Below, piece after piece: positions 47,673 to 59,268 of a stretch of DNA of 64,000 nt (the first letter of the stretch is position 1; each line of letters begins with the position of its first letter). The notes under the pieces were generated by a model that ran no database searches, was not told the DNA's origin, and worked only from the letters and a program-made list of their open reading frames with translations. The position numbers and the translations under genes are program-made. The stretch is from Salvia splendens (Eukaryota; Streptophyta; Magnoliopsida; Lamiales; Lamiaceae): NCBI RefSeq assembly GCF_004379255.2, contig NC_056040.1:23696120-23760119 (forward strand). Direction: 5' to 3'.

Positions 47673-49777
47673 ACCTGTCTTTCTATTTCGTTTTTCTGGA
47701 AGTACGGGTATCTGTACGGACGCACATTAACCGGCCGTGTCCCTGGCAGCAAGTGCACATGATGATCAAAGGGCCGAAATGGTGGCATCCCCACTGGAGT
47801 GCCGAAAACGCCTTGAAACCCTTCCAACACTGATAACACCCCCGGCGGCAGACCTGCGGGAAACTCGTCCCTGCCCTTTGGTACCGATTCAGGCAGATCG
47901 GGCTGTAGTAGCAGTATCTCGAAGCATTCCACGTCGTTACCCGAAGATGAAAGTGAGGACAAAAATTGGGGGCTAGCGCGGCGAGGAGGCGGCAACATCC
48001 CTTTCAACACAATCGTTTTATCCCCGTGTTTGAATTCCAGTGTCTTACCCGCGAAATCAACCGCGACCTTTCCCAGGGATTCGAGCCAGTCCATCCCTAG
48101 GATAATGTCTGGCCCGTGAACCGGCAAGATGTGCAGATCCACGAAGAAGGTGGAACCCTGCATTTCCAGCACTGTCCGTCTAGACACATGAGAACATAGA
48201 AGAGCCTCACCATTACCCACAATCACCCGGAAAGGTCGAATCGGGGACAGGGGAAGGTGCAAGCGCTTTGCGATATCCGGGTGGAGGAAATCGCGATCGC
48301 TCCCTGTATCAATCAACACACTCACATCACGACCCTGAATTGTCCCTCCTACGCGCAATGGTCGAGACCGACGACCTTCATGTAAGGCATGTATAAACGC
48401 CACCTCCCTCGGCTCCAGTTCCTCCACTGCCTCTTTCTCGGATGACTCTACTTCCAACACATCCTCTTCATCTGCATAGCATAGGAGGCGTTGCTTGCAA
48501 ACGTGTCCCGCCACCCATTTCTCGGGGCAGTGCCAACACAATCCCAGGCGTGAACGTTCTACCCGTTCAGCTTGTGACACCCGAATCAATGGATGGCGTG
48601 CCTGCTCCTTCGGGCGTTGTTGCTGCCCTGGGGCGGGATTCGCCCCGGCCACAGTTCCTGACGGCGGCTGCGACCCCACCGGACCCGCTGAGGCTCGATT
48701 ATCGCGGCCAGTCCACTGTCTGCGCTGGAAGGTGGATGTGGATTGCGGAATTGCGCGTTCTGAGTGCGTATCCGCAATCTCTAAGGATAGCGCCATAGCT
48801 GCTGCCAAAGAGGTCGGACGGTGCAACGTCAGACGTTCTTGCATCTCTGGTTTTAGGCCTGCCACGAACAGGGTAAAGAGTTTCGCCTCCGGGACCCCCT
48901 GGACCCGATTCAAGTACCTCTCGAAAGTGTCATGGTACTCGAGAATCGTGCCTGTCTGAGTTAGCTTGGCAATCAAACCGAAATAATCCTTGAAGCTCTG
49001 CCTGTCGAAACGGTGTCGAACATCCTCCAGAAATTCCGGCCATGTAACAAACTCATTATTCGCGCAATAGTTAAACACCCATTCGGACGCCGGCGGATCA
49101 AACAACATGACTGCATAGTGAAGGCGTTGTGCATCAGGCATCATAACGTGATTGAAGTAATATTGGACCCTGGCAATCCAATTCGTCGCCTCGCTTCCAT
49201 CAAACCGGGGTGGTTTTATTGAGACCTGGTTTCGGTCAAACCCCGTGGTGGCTGGGTAATATCGTTGGGGAGGGTCCCAACACGTGCGCCCATACCGGTT
49301 CGCTGGCTGGTCCCAGTCGGAGCCACCGTGGCTTCGTTCGGCGCGACGGGCCCGCTCTTCCGGCGCTACATCGCGGACCCCGTAGCTAGGGTTTCTTGCG
49401 CGAAAACCTTGGTCTCCCGATTTCCCTCGTCTGAAATCGTCATACTCTTCCTCGTCGGGATCGTTTAACCCTAGGGCTGGATTGGTTCCTCGAGACCCTA
49501 CCGGATTCAATTTTTCTAAGCGACGATCTGTCGCATCCTTCCATTGACCAAATTTTTCCATCTTGTCCAGTATACGATCAAGTTTCTCGTTCACGGGGTC
49601 ATCACGATGGGATTCCCTGGTTGGGCGACCCTCCAAGTCGTCCTCGTCGATATCCTGGCGTTGGAAGGCCTCGTTACGTCTGATATTAAAATTCGGCCGA
49701 CGGGAAGCCTCATTATGAGATGTATCTGGGCGATTTGCGCCCCAAGCAGATTTACCGTAATTGTTGAAACGACTCAT
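47654..49777 (-). pseudogene. Chromovirus gag, protease and first part of RT
   Basis: A frame of about 700 codons starting only 24 bases inside the right LTR. Order: charged N-terminus; gag core (about residues 195-330: PRFDGSEATNWIARVQYYF, FLEDVRHRFDRQSFKDYF, FVAGLKPEMQERL); a CCHC-like knuckle (CWHCPEKWVAGHVC); aspartic protease (VLIDTGSDRDFLHP, DIILGMDWLESLG); then the start of RT (YRYPYFQKNEIERQV). The last few codons are Athila LTR sequence, because RT is cut at about 47672. Gag and pol share one frame, as in many chromoviruses. Confidence 0.9.
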
Positions 49778-49783
49778 GAGATC

Positions 49784-49799
49784 ACGGATGAAAGCACCA
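49784..49799 (-). promoter_or_regulatory. Candidate primer-binding site of the chromovirus
   Basis: Minus-strand TGGTGCTTTCATCCGT directly follows the 5' LTR after two bases. A TGGTGCTTTCAT-type PBS is familiar in plant gypsy elements; the tRNA is not assigned here. It almost touches the gag start codon. Confidence 0.6.
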
Positions 49800-49801
49800 G
49801 A

Positions 49802-50352
49802 TGTTAAGGTCTTGATTCCTCAACGACGATCGGCGGCAACAAGCTCGGCGATCGCGGAAGGGTTCCGGCGTCCTAAACAGGATCGGCGGAGGTTCTAGCT
49901 TCTCGCTGTGCGCGGAATTCCTCCGTCGGGCAGCGATGAACTAGGGTTTTAGGGGAGCTTCGAAGTTGTGGGCAAAATAATGAGAATTTTTATTGATGAT
50001 TGAATTAATGAACATAGCCCTATTTATAGACTAAGGACCCTAGGGTTGGTTCGACTCCTAATCCTAACGCATCTCGGGAAAGAACCAACAAAGAAAACCC
50101 GAAATAAATAATTAACAAAAATAAACTAATAACCAAAAATAAGAGATAAATAAAAGGAAATAAATACTCCTACTCTACTTTGGAACGTAATCTCCGAACA
50201 AGTCGGGCGGCCGTCGGTTTCGCCTCGCCTTGGTCGTTGCGATTGATGGTTGCTCGACCCTCTCCATAATCGGCAGTGTCTCCTCCGTTCCTTCGGGCTC
50301 GCTTGTGGTGGCTTCGACCGGCTGATGCGGTCCTTGTACGGGGATCGTATCA
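49802..50352 (-). repeat. 5' LTR of the chromovirus
   Basis: 551 bp with the same ends as the 3' LTR. It therefore also carries a silent copy of the pol C-terminal codons. Confidence 0.92.
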
Positions 50353-51161
50353 CTATACTTCCACCGATTTGTCATATCACACATATATGTATCTTTCACC
50401 ACCAATTGACTTTCGGTAGCTCAGACAGCCTTACATTGATAACCTTATGTGAGCAGTAGCACCAGAATCTACCCATCAAATTAACTTCAAAACAGACCAA
50501 AACAAGAATTGTAACTTCCTTTGCACGCCATGCGTGATATTTACAATTCTCCTTTCTGTATCCATTTTTACCACAAAAGAAACAACTATCATTATCCTTA
50601 TGTTGTTACCTTTGTGATGAGCCCTTATCCATAGTAGCATTCTCAATACACTTTTTCTTAATGCCTTTTAGATTATATCTTGAGATAATGACCAAATGTG
50701 CAACACCAAATACACAAACAAGTCTTTAGAATTCATGTTTATGTGAAGCAACGTGAGACATTTGCATAATGTGCTCCCTTATGTTGCCCTTGCCTTTATA
50801 CTTTATTGAGATCATACACGCTTGTCTTAGCCTTATCGTTTTTTGCAAAACGTTCCTTAATTTTGGCAAGGTATTCACTGACCTTAGTAATATTCTCAGA
50901 TATAGTGCCTCGAAAAGCTTCTAGGATGCTATACTTAATGATCATTAGACTTACGCGATTCAAGAATTTTCATTTCTCATAGTTTCTCCTTTGATCAAGA
51001 GTACTATTATCCATATGAGAAACAGATTGCTCGGTCCTTAGCACGTAATCCAGATCCATGCAACCCAGAGTAATTAGAATATTATCTTTCCAATCCTTAA
51101 AATTTGACCCATTCAACGCTAACATATTGTTCATGTTGGAAGAAACCGCAGAAGCAGACAT
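50353..51161 (-). pseudogene. Gag remnant of the outer copia element
   Basis: The N-terminus at 50970-51161 (LNGSNFKDWKDNILITLG) is the usual start of copia gag. Further along, near 50540-50592, a zinc knuckle reads CFFCGKNGYRKENC, in which the histidine of CX2CX4HX4C is tyrosine. Stops and frameshifts separate the two pieces. The chromovirus LTR cuts it at 50352. Confidence 0.75.
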
Positions 51162-52934
51162 AAAAAATGAACAGAGAACAAAGCCGAAATAATTGTCATG
51201 CTCACATAATAAAATTCAAATAAGAAGGTAACATCTCGAGGTACCGACACAACATCCATATCAAGTCTTTTGACAGTAATATGAATTTGTAATCGATAAC
51301 CTCATCGTAGTGATCAAACAATGACAATAAGATCGGTCAAGAAGTGTCCATCTTTTGGCATCACACTACTCACATGAACACTGAATAATTTTCACGTATG
51401 TATTCCGTGCGAAACATTAATCTTCCTTTTGGCCGACTAACATCCGCATAAAAATACACACACACATACCGTCCTAACATTCGCAATAAAGAAGTCTAGA
51501 CAAGAGAGGTTACTTTTGCAACGTCTAGCTTCGACTAATCTACTTTGAACATTAGTAAAACATTACGAGGTTCCGAGCACAACATCCACATCAAGTCTTT
51601 TGATAGCAATTTGACCTTGTAAATGGCAACCTCCTTACTGTGGTTAAACACTGACAATAAGATCTTGTTGAGTAGCGTCCACCTTTTAGCATCACACCAC
51701 TCACAAGAAAACTGAATAATTGTCACGTATTTATTACCACAAGTATATGTGTATTTCGTGCCAAATATTAATCTTCCTTTTGGCCGACTAGTATCCGCAT
51801 TAAAATACACACTCATTAGTAGAAAATAAGGTACATGAGATGTACCAAAAAAATTTGAATTTATTATTTTAAAACTGAATACAAACGCTTGCAAGCAAGT
51901 CGTTGATAACTTTCTGACTCACGAACTCAGAAAGTCGTTGGCCGACTAGTATCCGCATACCTCACGAACTCAGAAAGTCGTTGAATCCTGACGGCCAGTC
52001 TAATGAATCCCCAGCAAATCGCAAATTACTGACTCCTAATGGGATTCCGTATAATTTTTCCAAATCCGATTTTCATTAAAATCAATAAAATCCAAATTTT
52101 GATGTTCCCCAAGATCGTAACCAACGAACATAAACATATCCAAAAGCAACATATAAAAAACAACCAAACAAATCCACAAAACACAAACCTTAAACTTTAC
52201 GGATTCACGTAACAAGCAAGAACAAAACATAATCACCGAACAAGAACATACAAATTGCACAGTTCATATAAACTGAATTAACCAAAACATATAACATGAA
52301 TGGAATTCCCACAAATTCTGAATTCACGAGCACAAAGTGACGACATATGTACATAAATCAATTTTCCACCAAACGAGCATATGCGTGTATATGAATTGAA
52401 ATATCAATTCCTAAACAGAAAACGTGAATTATGCAATCATCGGCAATCATCCAATAAGTGTGCATAATTATAAATTCACCGAAATCAATTTCCCAAAACT
52501 GCCGTGTACATATATATAATTAAGATATACGACGTAAATACAAAGAGGAAACCATATCTCAATTCATCAAAAGAATCTTGCAATTAAAACATATCACAAG
52601 CAGCGGCGGTGAATTCTGCTATAAAGCAACCTATGCGAATAACCCTTAATTCTCCATAACAATAACCAAAAAACAATTCACAGTTAAGTGAATTTTCTAT
52701 TCACGATATTCATAAACCCAAATAAACACAAATCTAGGTATGCGTGAATTATTATTCATAAATCCATACTCGATACATAAAACCTAACTTGTGGGCGGCT
52801 AGACATATACTTTAATTTGAAAAAAAATTAACCTAATATCAAGGAATATGATTCCTTGAATTCCAAAGCATGAACATGAAAATAAAACCTTAATTTTCCT
52901 TCCTCCAAATTCTCAGAGAATCATCAATAGAGTG
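51162..52934 (-). other. Copia 5' leader with diverged tandem repeat
   Basis: Non-coding leader between gag and the PBS. Segments 51229-51461 and 51558-51813 are about 80 percent alike by eye, sharing ATCAAGTCTTTTGA, GACAATAAGATC and CTTCCTTTTGGCCGACTA. A shorter repeat, ACTCAGAAAGTCGTTG, occurs near 51926 and 51966. Confidence 0.65.
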
Positions 52935-52946
52935 GCTCTGATACCA
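52935..52946 (-). promoter_or_regulatory. tRNA-iMet primer-binding site of the outer copia
   Basis: Minus strand TGGTATCAGAGC, the standard copia PBS, a few bases inside the right LTR. Confidence 0.9.
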
Positions 52947-52949
52947 CTA

Positions 52950-53404
52950 GTTGGAATAATTGAGTGAACAATTACATAAAGCTCTCTATGATGATTAACC
53001 AAGAACGACGGAGAAGGAGCATAAACGGTAGAGCGGAAGCGTACCTTGATCTATAGTGGAATTGCTTTGCAGTGGCTATGAATCTTCCAAACGATCAGAG
53101 ACGTCCTTCACAATAGTCTGCCGAGAGACACAATAGTCTGCCGAGAGAATACAGAGATATTGAACGTTCTTCTGACGTCTGGGGACCGTAACCCTAGCTT
53201 ATATTTCTATTAAATATAAGACCATTTATTTTCTATTCGGTCCCTCATCAAATAGAAAATCTCATATGGTATCTACACTTATTTCCATAACAAATAAATA
53301 CACTTTAGCGCAAACTTTAATCTTTAATAGATCACTTTAATTGGGCAAGTGAAACATAGCCATACACATTAAATTAGTCAGGTGGAAGCCTAAAAATTCT
53401 AACA
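52950..53404 (-). repeat. 5' LTR of the outer copia element
   Basis: Matches 26636-27083. It has lost the leading TG (TAGTTGG instead of TGTTGG) and has a local duplication of CACAATAGTCTGCCGAGAGA near 53110-53150. Confidence 0.82.
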
Positions 53405-53665
53405 AAAAAATTGAAGTTACTACATCAAACTAAGTCTATGGATAAATGTTTTTCACTACAAATGTAAAGAGTAGTAACAAAATGGTTTAAGCGACTCCAC
53501 GAAATAGAGGATAAAAAGTTAAATGAAGTGTAACAAAAATTTATAAATATAAAATCAATATAAGAATAGCTCTCTCTCTCTCTCTCTGCGTCTCCCAGAA
53601 ATCCCTACTTTCACCCTTAAAATTCCGGCGAGGATCGCCACCAACAACTCCCTCTATCTGTAAGA
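53405..53665. other. MCTS1 promoter and leader region
   Basis: Short spacer between the copia insertion and the MCTS1 start. A (TC)n run (about 53570-53587) and pyrimidine-rich leader precede the ATG. The copia LTR ends only about 260 bp upstream, so the element may contain or displace part of the promoter. Confidence 0.5.
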
Positions 53666-56600
53666 ATGTTCAAAAAGTGAGTTCCACCGGCAATTCATTG
53701 AACCTCTTGCAACCACGGCTTTTTTCATTTTCAATATGCTAATTGTTTCTTCATATCGATTTGAAAGAGTTAGATTTATCTGTTTGAGCATTCTATTACG
53801 TTTATTAGCAATATTAAAATCAATTTATATCTTCTTTCTCTGCTTCGATCTGACGAACCTAAAACTAGCACAACTTTCTATGATTCCTTCTATTTTATCA
53901 CTGTGGAGTGTTGAGGATGCAGGAATTACTAGATTCTGATTTTGCTCCATCTTTCTATGTTTGTTTCTGTTATTTGTTTCATCTAAATTGTCAGGAACTT
54001 TGCTTCTTTAGTGGATACGAAATCTCAAATTCGAAATGGGATTCATGATGAGATAGAATGTTGTCTAGCCATAAGCTTTGGTGATGACTTATTTAGTTGA
54101 GACGCCAAACTAAAGTTGTTCTCTTGTAATGTTTTCTAGCCATGAGCTTTGGAAATAGTTCATATTAGGGACTGAGGGAGTATTTAGTTGAAAATTTACA
54201 ATGTGATTTCATTTTCACCATATCAATATGATGATAAATTGGTGAAAGTCATAAAAAGACTCAGTAACAAATCTCTGATATGTAGACCAATAAGGTTGGA
54301 GCATGCTATATGTCTTTGATTGCGAACATATAAGGTAGCGGTAGGAGTACGCTAGTTAAGCTATTCCTGGAATATATCAAGTTAATTAGTGAATTGGGAG
54401 AAGGCTTGTTAGGCCACACCAGAGATGATGCAAAGCATCACTGATGCATGCCACACCAATAGTCTAAAATAATAAGAAAGGTTCCATGTTGGTAACTTGG
54501 TATTTACAACTAAATACTAATCCTCTTCTAGTCTGACATCTGGAAGCTTTTCACAAGGTATTTGATCACTCAGAACTGTGTCCTTTGTGCATTCTATTCA
54601 TTTTGAGGGTCTATGTTTAAGCATGAATTTTCTTTTTTTCCTTTTAATTATTGATTTTGAAAATGATTTAACTTGCAGATATCTGATTTTTATATGTTTT
54701 TAGGTTCTCATCTGAAGAAGTTTCTGCACAAAATCAAGTGAAGGCATCTGTGCAGCGCAAAATACGGCAAAGTATTGCTGAAGAGGTTTTTCTTGCTGCC
54801 TACTTCTGATGAAGTTTACTTTCCCATTGATATATCATATACTCACAGGGACTGTTGTTTTCCTGCAGTACCCAGGACTTGAACCTGTTTTGGATGATTT
54901 GTTGCCAAAAAAGTCACCACTGATTGTAGCAAAATGGTGCCTTCTTTATCTTAATGGAAACTGATATAATTGCCATCTGCCTCTTAATTGTACTATGTAG
55001 TCTAAGTGTTTGATTCCGTTTTTTTATCTGATAATCTCATCAATTTCTTTTGCAGCCCAAATCATCTAAATTTGGTTTTGGTGAACAATGTGCCACTGTT
55101 TTTCAACATACGTGATGGCCCTTATATGCCAACACTACGACTGCTTCATCAATGTAAATATTATAATTTTAACTTCAGTTCTGCTGGTGTGCATGTATAT
55201 CTACTGACTGCTAAAATATCACCTCTGACTCCTGAGCATCTCTGATATACTGCATAAAGATTGCAAAATCTTAGACAATCACACTTTTTTGAGTTCCAAA
55301 GTTCCAATCCATTTTAATACCACTCCCAACTAAATAGTCCAGAATCTGAGCAGTTATAGATATTGACTTTATGAATACATTGTTGTTCTTCATTTGGTAT
55401 GTCAATGGAAGCTCTTCTTGTGGCCTAGCCATTGTAGAATAGGTGATGACCTCTTCGAACAACTTTCATTTTCGGAATTACCAGGCAGCCAAATTCAAAT
55501 TTGGTATTAAATCCTCGATTGTATGTGAGGATTGAATGCAATGCTCATTGCATAACCCCCTATTTTAAGAGATAGATTTACCGGATGCTTTGCAACATAT
55601 CTTTCTGCCTTATTTTATAACTTGAATTGGGATCAAAGTTCAAGGAAAAAGTCTCCAAGTGTAACTGCAAGTGAAAACTTATTCTTATCACTCACCTCAC
55701 CAATTTCATGCAAATTCTGGCTATTGGATTTTTTAATGCGCAAATTTATGTAACAGAAACCCATGAAAAGGGCTAGTTTTACATATAACATAGAGATTTA
55801 TTGTTTTTATACTCTGTATTGGCAGATCCCAACATCATGAAAAAACTGCAAGTTGATAGGGGCGCGATAAGATTTGTTCTTGCTGGTGCTAATATTATGT
55901 GCCCAGGGCTTACATCTCCTGGGGGTGTGTTGGACGATGAAGTAGAGGCTGAAACTCCAGTGGTAGGAAGTCATTGTCTGAACTTATTTGGTGCTCTATT
56001 TAGACAATTCTAATATGGGTTAACTGCTTCTATTATAATTTGCTTATGCATAGATAGTTGGGAATTGATCATTAAAACCATTTACTAAATTAAATTAGTT
56101 CTGACTAAGATTTTGGTGTGGGCGCAACCCATATGAATTATACTTTATTTTTTATATTTTGGATTTTAGTTATTTATAATTAGGCTAAATTTAGTTATTC
56201 TTTATTTATTTCTTAATTTGGGTGTTGTAATCCATAGTTAGGCCTTGTGTAGTTGATAAGTAGACTATTAGTTAATTTGTTTAGGTTTAACTAAAATTTA
56301 AATAAAAAATATAAATAATACCCCCTTCATCCCATGAAAGCATGCACACTTTACTGACCCGTAATAACATGCACATTTCTTTCTTTCCTTTTTTGCGCAC
56401 TACTCCACCATATATTGTTCCATTAATATGCTTACAAATTACAATTAATTTACAATCACTTTACTCAACGATACTCCTAAAGTGGAATCTTTTCTCCAGA
56501 ATCTCCACTCACAATATAAACAACACTAAAGTGGAATCCTTTCTCTACTAACAATACAAATAACACTAGATTTCTTAAAATATGTGCCCAAAGATGTTTG

Positions 56601-57772
56601 TTGGACGGAGGGAGTAGTACAAGAGCAGAATGGTACTGACATCTGCACGGGAGCATGTTTTACTGGCTGACTATAAATTGCTCTTCACTAAATTATTGAT
56701 AGCTTATCAGGCTATAATGGCTGAAGGAAAGGAAAATGCTCTAGCTATTGGATTTACGAAGATGTCAGCAAAAGATATGTAAGTTCATATCAGAATGTCT
56801 CTTGTTTGCCATTTCGTCATTTTTTGGAAAACCATTAGCTCGAAAGGAGTTTAACCTCTCAAAACCTTTTGTATTTAATTAAAGAGGCTTCGATCTATTG
56901 ACTATGTTCCCAATTCCCATACATTCTCTTTTACAAATGTTTCCCTATAAGGCTATAACTGAACTCAATTCAACAAATCTAATATGTTTCATAAACGGAT
57001 CTGATCCCCTATATTTCAAGATCTGGCTGCCCATTTGGTTTCATGTATGTATTGACATGATTTCTGGGGCAGTCAATTTCGGCTGTTTTTAATCTCTATG
57101 TATGTACTTCCATTCTGATTACTCCGATTGTAGAGTAGGTAGGTGACTCGCTCCATTCTTTGGGTCTGTCCTTCTTCTACTCTGTTTTGTGGTTGAGGGT
57201 GTGCCACTTTTGGGCATATACCTTATCATACACACAAAACCTTTGATGTTTTTTGACGATATCAACAGGTTGGGGTTTGCCTCACCCCTCACCCCGTGGG
57301 TGTTCTGATAAAAAATCTCGACTATGATGTTTGAGTTTCTCACCATTGAACCTTGCATTTTATTTTGATTTACCCTCTTTGCATGATATCACATATCAAC
57401 TTAGTATGTTTTCTTTCATCTACTTGTTCGACTGTGCACTGGAACCTCAATTTGAAATTAACAGGTCTGTCTTGTGCATAGCATTACAGATCTGATTTGC
57501 CTGTTATATTTGTTCGTGAGCTTAAATTAAAAGCATTTATTTTGCTAAAGAATACATTCGTAGCTCATTACCTGCCAATGATTTTCTCAAATGCAGACGA
57601 ACAATCAACAAAGGAATTGGTATTGATAACATGCACTATCTTAATGATGGACTGTGGAAGGTACTTTTATTCTTCTTCTATTTTAGCCTTACCTTGGTTC
57701 CGTCTCTGCGAAAGAAAGAACGCTCCCTATATTTGTTCTTACTTGTTTCCACAGATGGAGCGTCTCGAATAA
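53666..57772 (+). CDS. MCTS1: MCT-1/MCTS1-type protein with PUA domain (eight exons)
   Basis: The MCTS1 family works with DENR on the 40S ribosomal subunit in re-initiation and recycling. Exons: 53666-53676, 54704-54785, 54869-54936, 55056-55153, 55826-55962, 56711-56778, 57597-57660 and 57755-57772. All have GT/AG borders and join in one frame of 181 residues, the family's normal length. The N-terminal domain includes [36 protein letters not shown] and the [14 protein letters not shown] linker. The C-terminal PUA part has [28 protein letters not shown] and NDGLWKMERLE. Very short first (11 nt) and last (18 nt) exons are supported by phase and by the conserved ends MFKKF and MERLE. A Stowaway sits in intron 5. 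Confidence 0.95.
56319..56616. mobile_element. Stowaway MITE in MCTS1 intron 5
   Basis: Left end TACCCCCTTCATCCCATGAA and right end (reverse) TACTCCCTCCGTCCAACAAA with TA on both sides, about 298 bp. The flanking splice sites are untouched. Confidence 0.82.
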
Positions 57773-58623
57773 GAAAAAGAATGAACGGCCGTTGATGCAT
57801 CATTTAGAGACGAACTCCAGGCTCCGCTGGTAATTATTAAATCCTTAAAGCTCCGAAGTTTGGACATGGATGGAAATGTTGACTAGAGGAACTCAACTCT
57901 ATTTTCTGACAGTATAGATAGGTGATGAAGAAAAGTGCGACTGTTTTCCATCCTTGATAATGGACGAATTGATTTTCTCATATTTGAAGCAAATATCACT
58001 TTAAAGACCATGAGTTGTTGGGGTTTGTTTTTCAACTCTTGAAAATATATCTTCTACTTATTCGAAACTAAAACTGTCTCGTCTAAGGAGTTTGCATTCT
58101 ACTTATTTTCTGTCTAAAGTGAATTTCATGTATTGTCAATCGGTTTCTGAGAAGAGTAAAGGCCAAATATGGTCCTAAACATATGACGTTTTTACGATTT
58201 TAGTCCTAGATATTACGTTTTGAATTAGAGTAAAAGATAAAATTGATCTTAAACATATGACCATTCTATGATTTTGATTCTAGACTAATATATTTTGAAT
58301 TTTTGCATCCCAAATATTTTGACTTAGATCATAATTGATAGACAGTTCCGTCAAATTGCAACGGTCAACGTAGTTCCCTATATTAACCCAATTAAGCATT
58401 TTAATTATATATATATTTTTATTATTTTTAAAAATAAAATACAAAAATAATGTTAAAAAATGGAGTATTGAACTAATACAGTTTAAAATTGATGAATGCT
58501 TCGTTCCAGTCATGGCGATTCCGTTCACAATTAGCAAAATTATTAATACAGCAAGGGGATCTAGCACATTGAAGCCTTAGCGAAGGAATTAACGCTAAAA
58601 GATGATATTGAATTTAAATATAA
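57773..58623. other. MCTS1 3' flank, no gene seen
   Basis: 3' UTR followed by an AT-rich spacer. A dispersed repeat fragment begins near 58164 (GCCAAATATGGTCCTAAACA) with a partial second copy near 58233. Confidence 0.5.
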
Positions 58624-58690
58624 TACTCTCACCGTTCCACCATAGTAGAGTCATTTTTTTTGGCACAAAGATTAAAAAGAGATGTAAAGT
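58624..58690. mobile_element. Left-end fragment of a Stowaway MITE
   Basis: TACTCTCACCGTTCCACCAT and following bases match a Stowaway end; the right end is absent. It abuts the bZIP-derived duplication. Confidence 0.5.
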
Positions 58691-58691
58691 G

Positions 58692-59262
58692 TACATTTTT
58701 TGCTATAAGGAATTTTTATTGGGTGGAAAATGCGGGAGAGCAAGGCATCCCCAACATAATTGTGAGTACAATTTTTTCTTAATTAAAAAAAAGTAAGGAT
58801 GAGAAAATTTATCCCACCCATGTTTGTGGTTGGTGAATTGCGGCTGCGTGAGAAAAGTCGATCTGGGCGTGCATCTCGAGGGTGTTGAATTAATTAATGA
58901 ATTGATTCTGCGTATTTTCTAGGTGCAGCGCTATTTGATATGGAGTACACACGATGGCTCGAGGAGCACCACCGCGTGACGGTGGAGCTGAGGGGTGCGG
59001 TCAACGAGTATCGGCCGAAGAACGAGACGTGTGTCGCCATCGGCAACTGGTTGGCATAACTATGTATATATACTTTATGCACATAAATATTTTTTCTCTT
59101 TTATCTTTTTCATATTTAACTTGTTATAAATATATCATCTATCATAAAATTTACTTATAGTCAACATTACTATTCACACGTAAGCGGAAAATGCACATGC
59201 ACGAACACGTACATGCGCATGCGCGTGCGCGCACACACTACACACTTCACGCACACTCACTA
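58692..59262 (+). pseudogene. TGA-type bZIP gene fragment, copy 1
   Basis: Copy 1 holds an eroded short exon (about 58700-58755). It also holds an exon at 58923-59059, after a TTTTCTAG acceptor, that reads LFDMEYTRWLEEHHR and VELRGAVNEYRPKNE before a stop. This is the start of the DOG1/seed-dormancy domain that follows the bZIP in TGA factors. The rest of that domain, including the calmodulin/peroxide-sensing part, is missing, and no bZIP exon lies upstream. A (CA)n-rich microsatellite ends the unit at about 59178-59262. It is 890 bp from the second copy. Confidence 0.7.
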
Positions 59263-59268
59263 AAACAT

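Larger units (their letters stand above)
29608..50352 (-). mobile_element. Ty3/gypsy chromovirus nested in the copia element
   Basis: Two 551-bp LTRs (29608-30158 and 49802-50352) differ at only about four positions and are flanked by a perfect CTATA duplication (29603-29607 and 50353-50357). Reading the minus strand from the right LTR: gag-protease-RT start (49777-47654), then RT end, RNase H, integrase and chromodomain (32520-29981), then a GGATGGGGGAG polypurine tract and the left LTR. The coding region is broken by the Athila-type element at 32522-47672, with loss of the central RT. Confidence 0.93.
26636..53404 (-). mobile_element. Decayed Ty1/copia element, outermost layer of the nest
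   Basis: LTRs at 26636-27083 and about 52950-53404, each flanked by AAAAA (26631-26635 and 53405-53409). They bound an element read on the minus strand whose internal part is split at 29607/50353 by the chromovirus. The right side holds the primer-binding site and gag remnants; the left side holds integrase, RT and RNase H remnants full of stops. The LTRs differ by many substitutions and several indels, including a duplicated stretch of about 22 bp in the right LTR. This makes it clearly older than the elements inside it. Confidence 0.88.

Noticed and set aside
51926..51985. CRISPR-like short repeats in the copia leader
   Set aside because: Only two copies, no regular spacers, and a plant nuclear context.
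54155..54183. GGGACTGAGGGAGTAT as a complete Stowaway in MCTS1 intron 1
   Set aside because: Only one end is visible and no matching left inverted repeat was found; at most a relic end.
59178..59262. Alternating CA/CG tract as a regulatory Z-DNA element
   Set aside because: Best explained as a microsatellite duplicated with the bZIP fragments; nothing specific supports a function.
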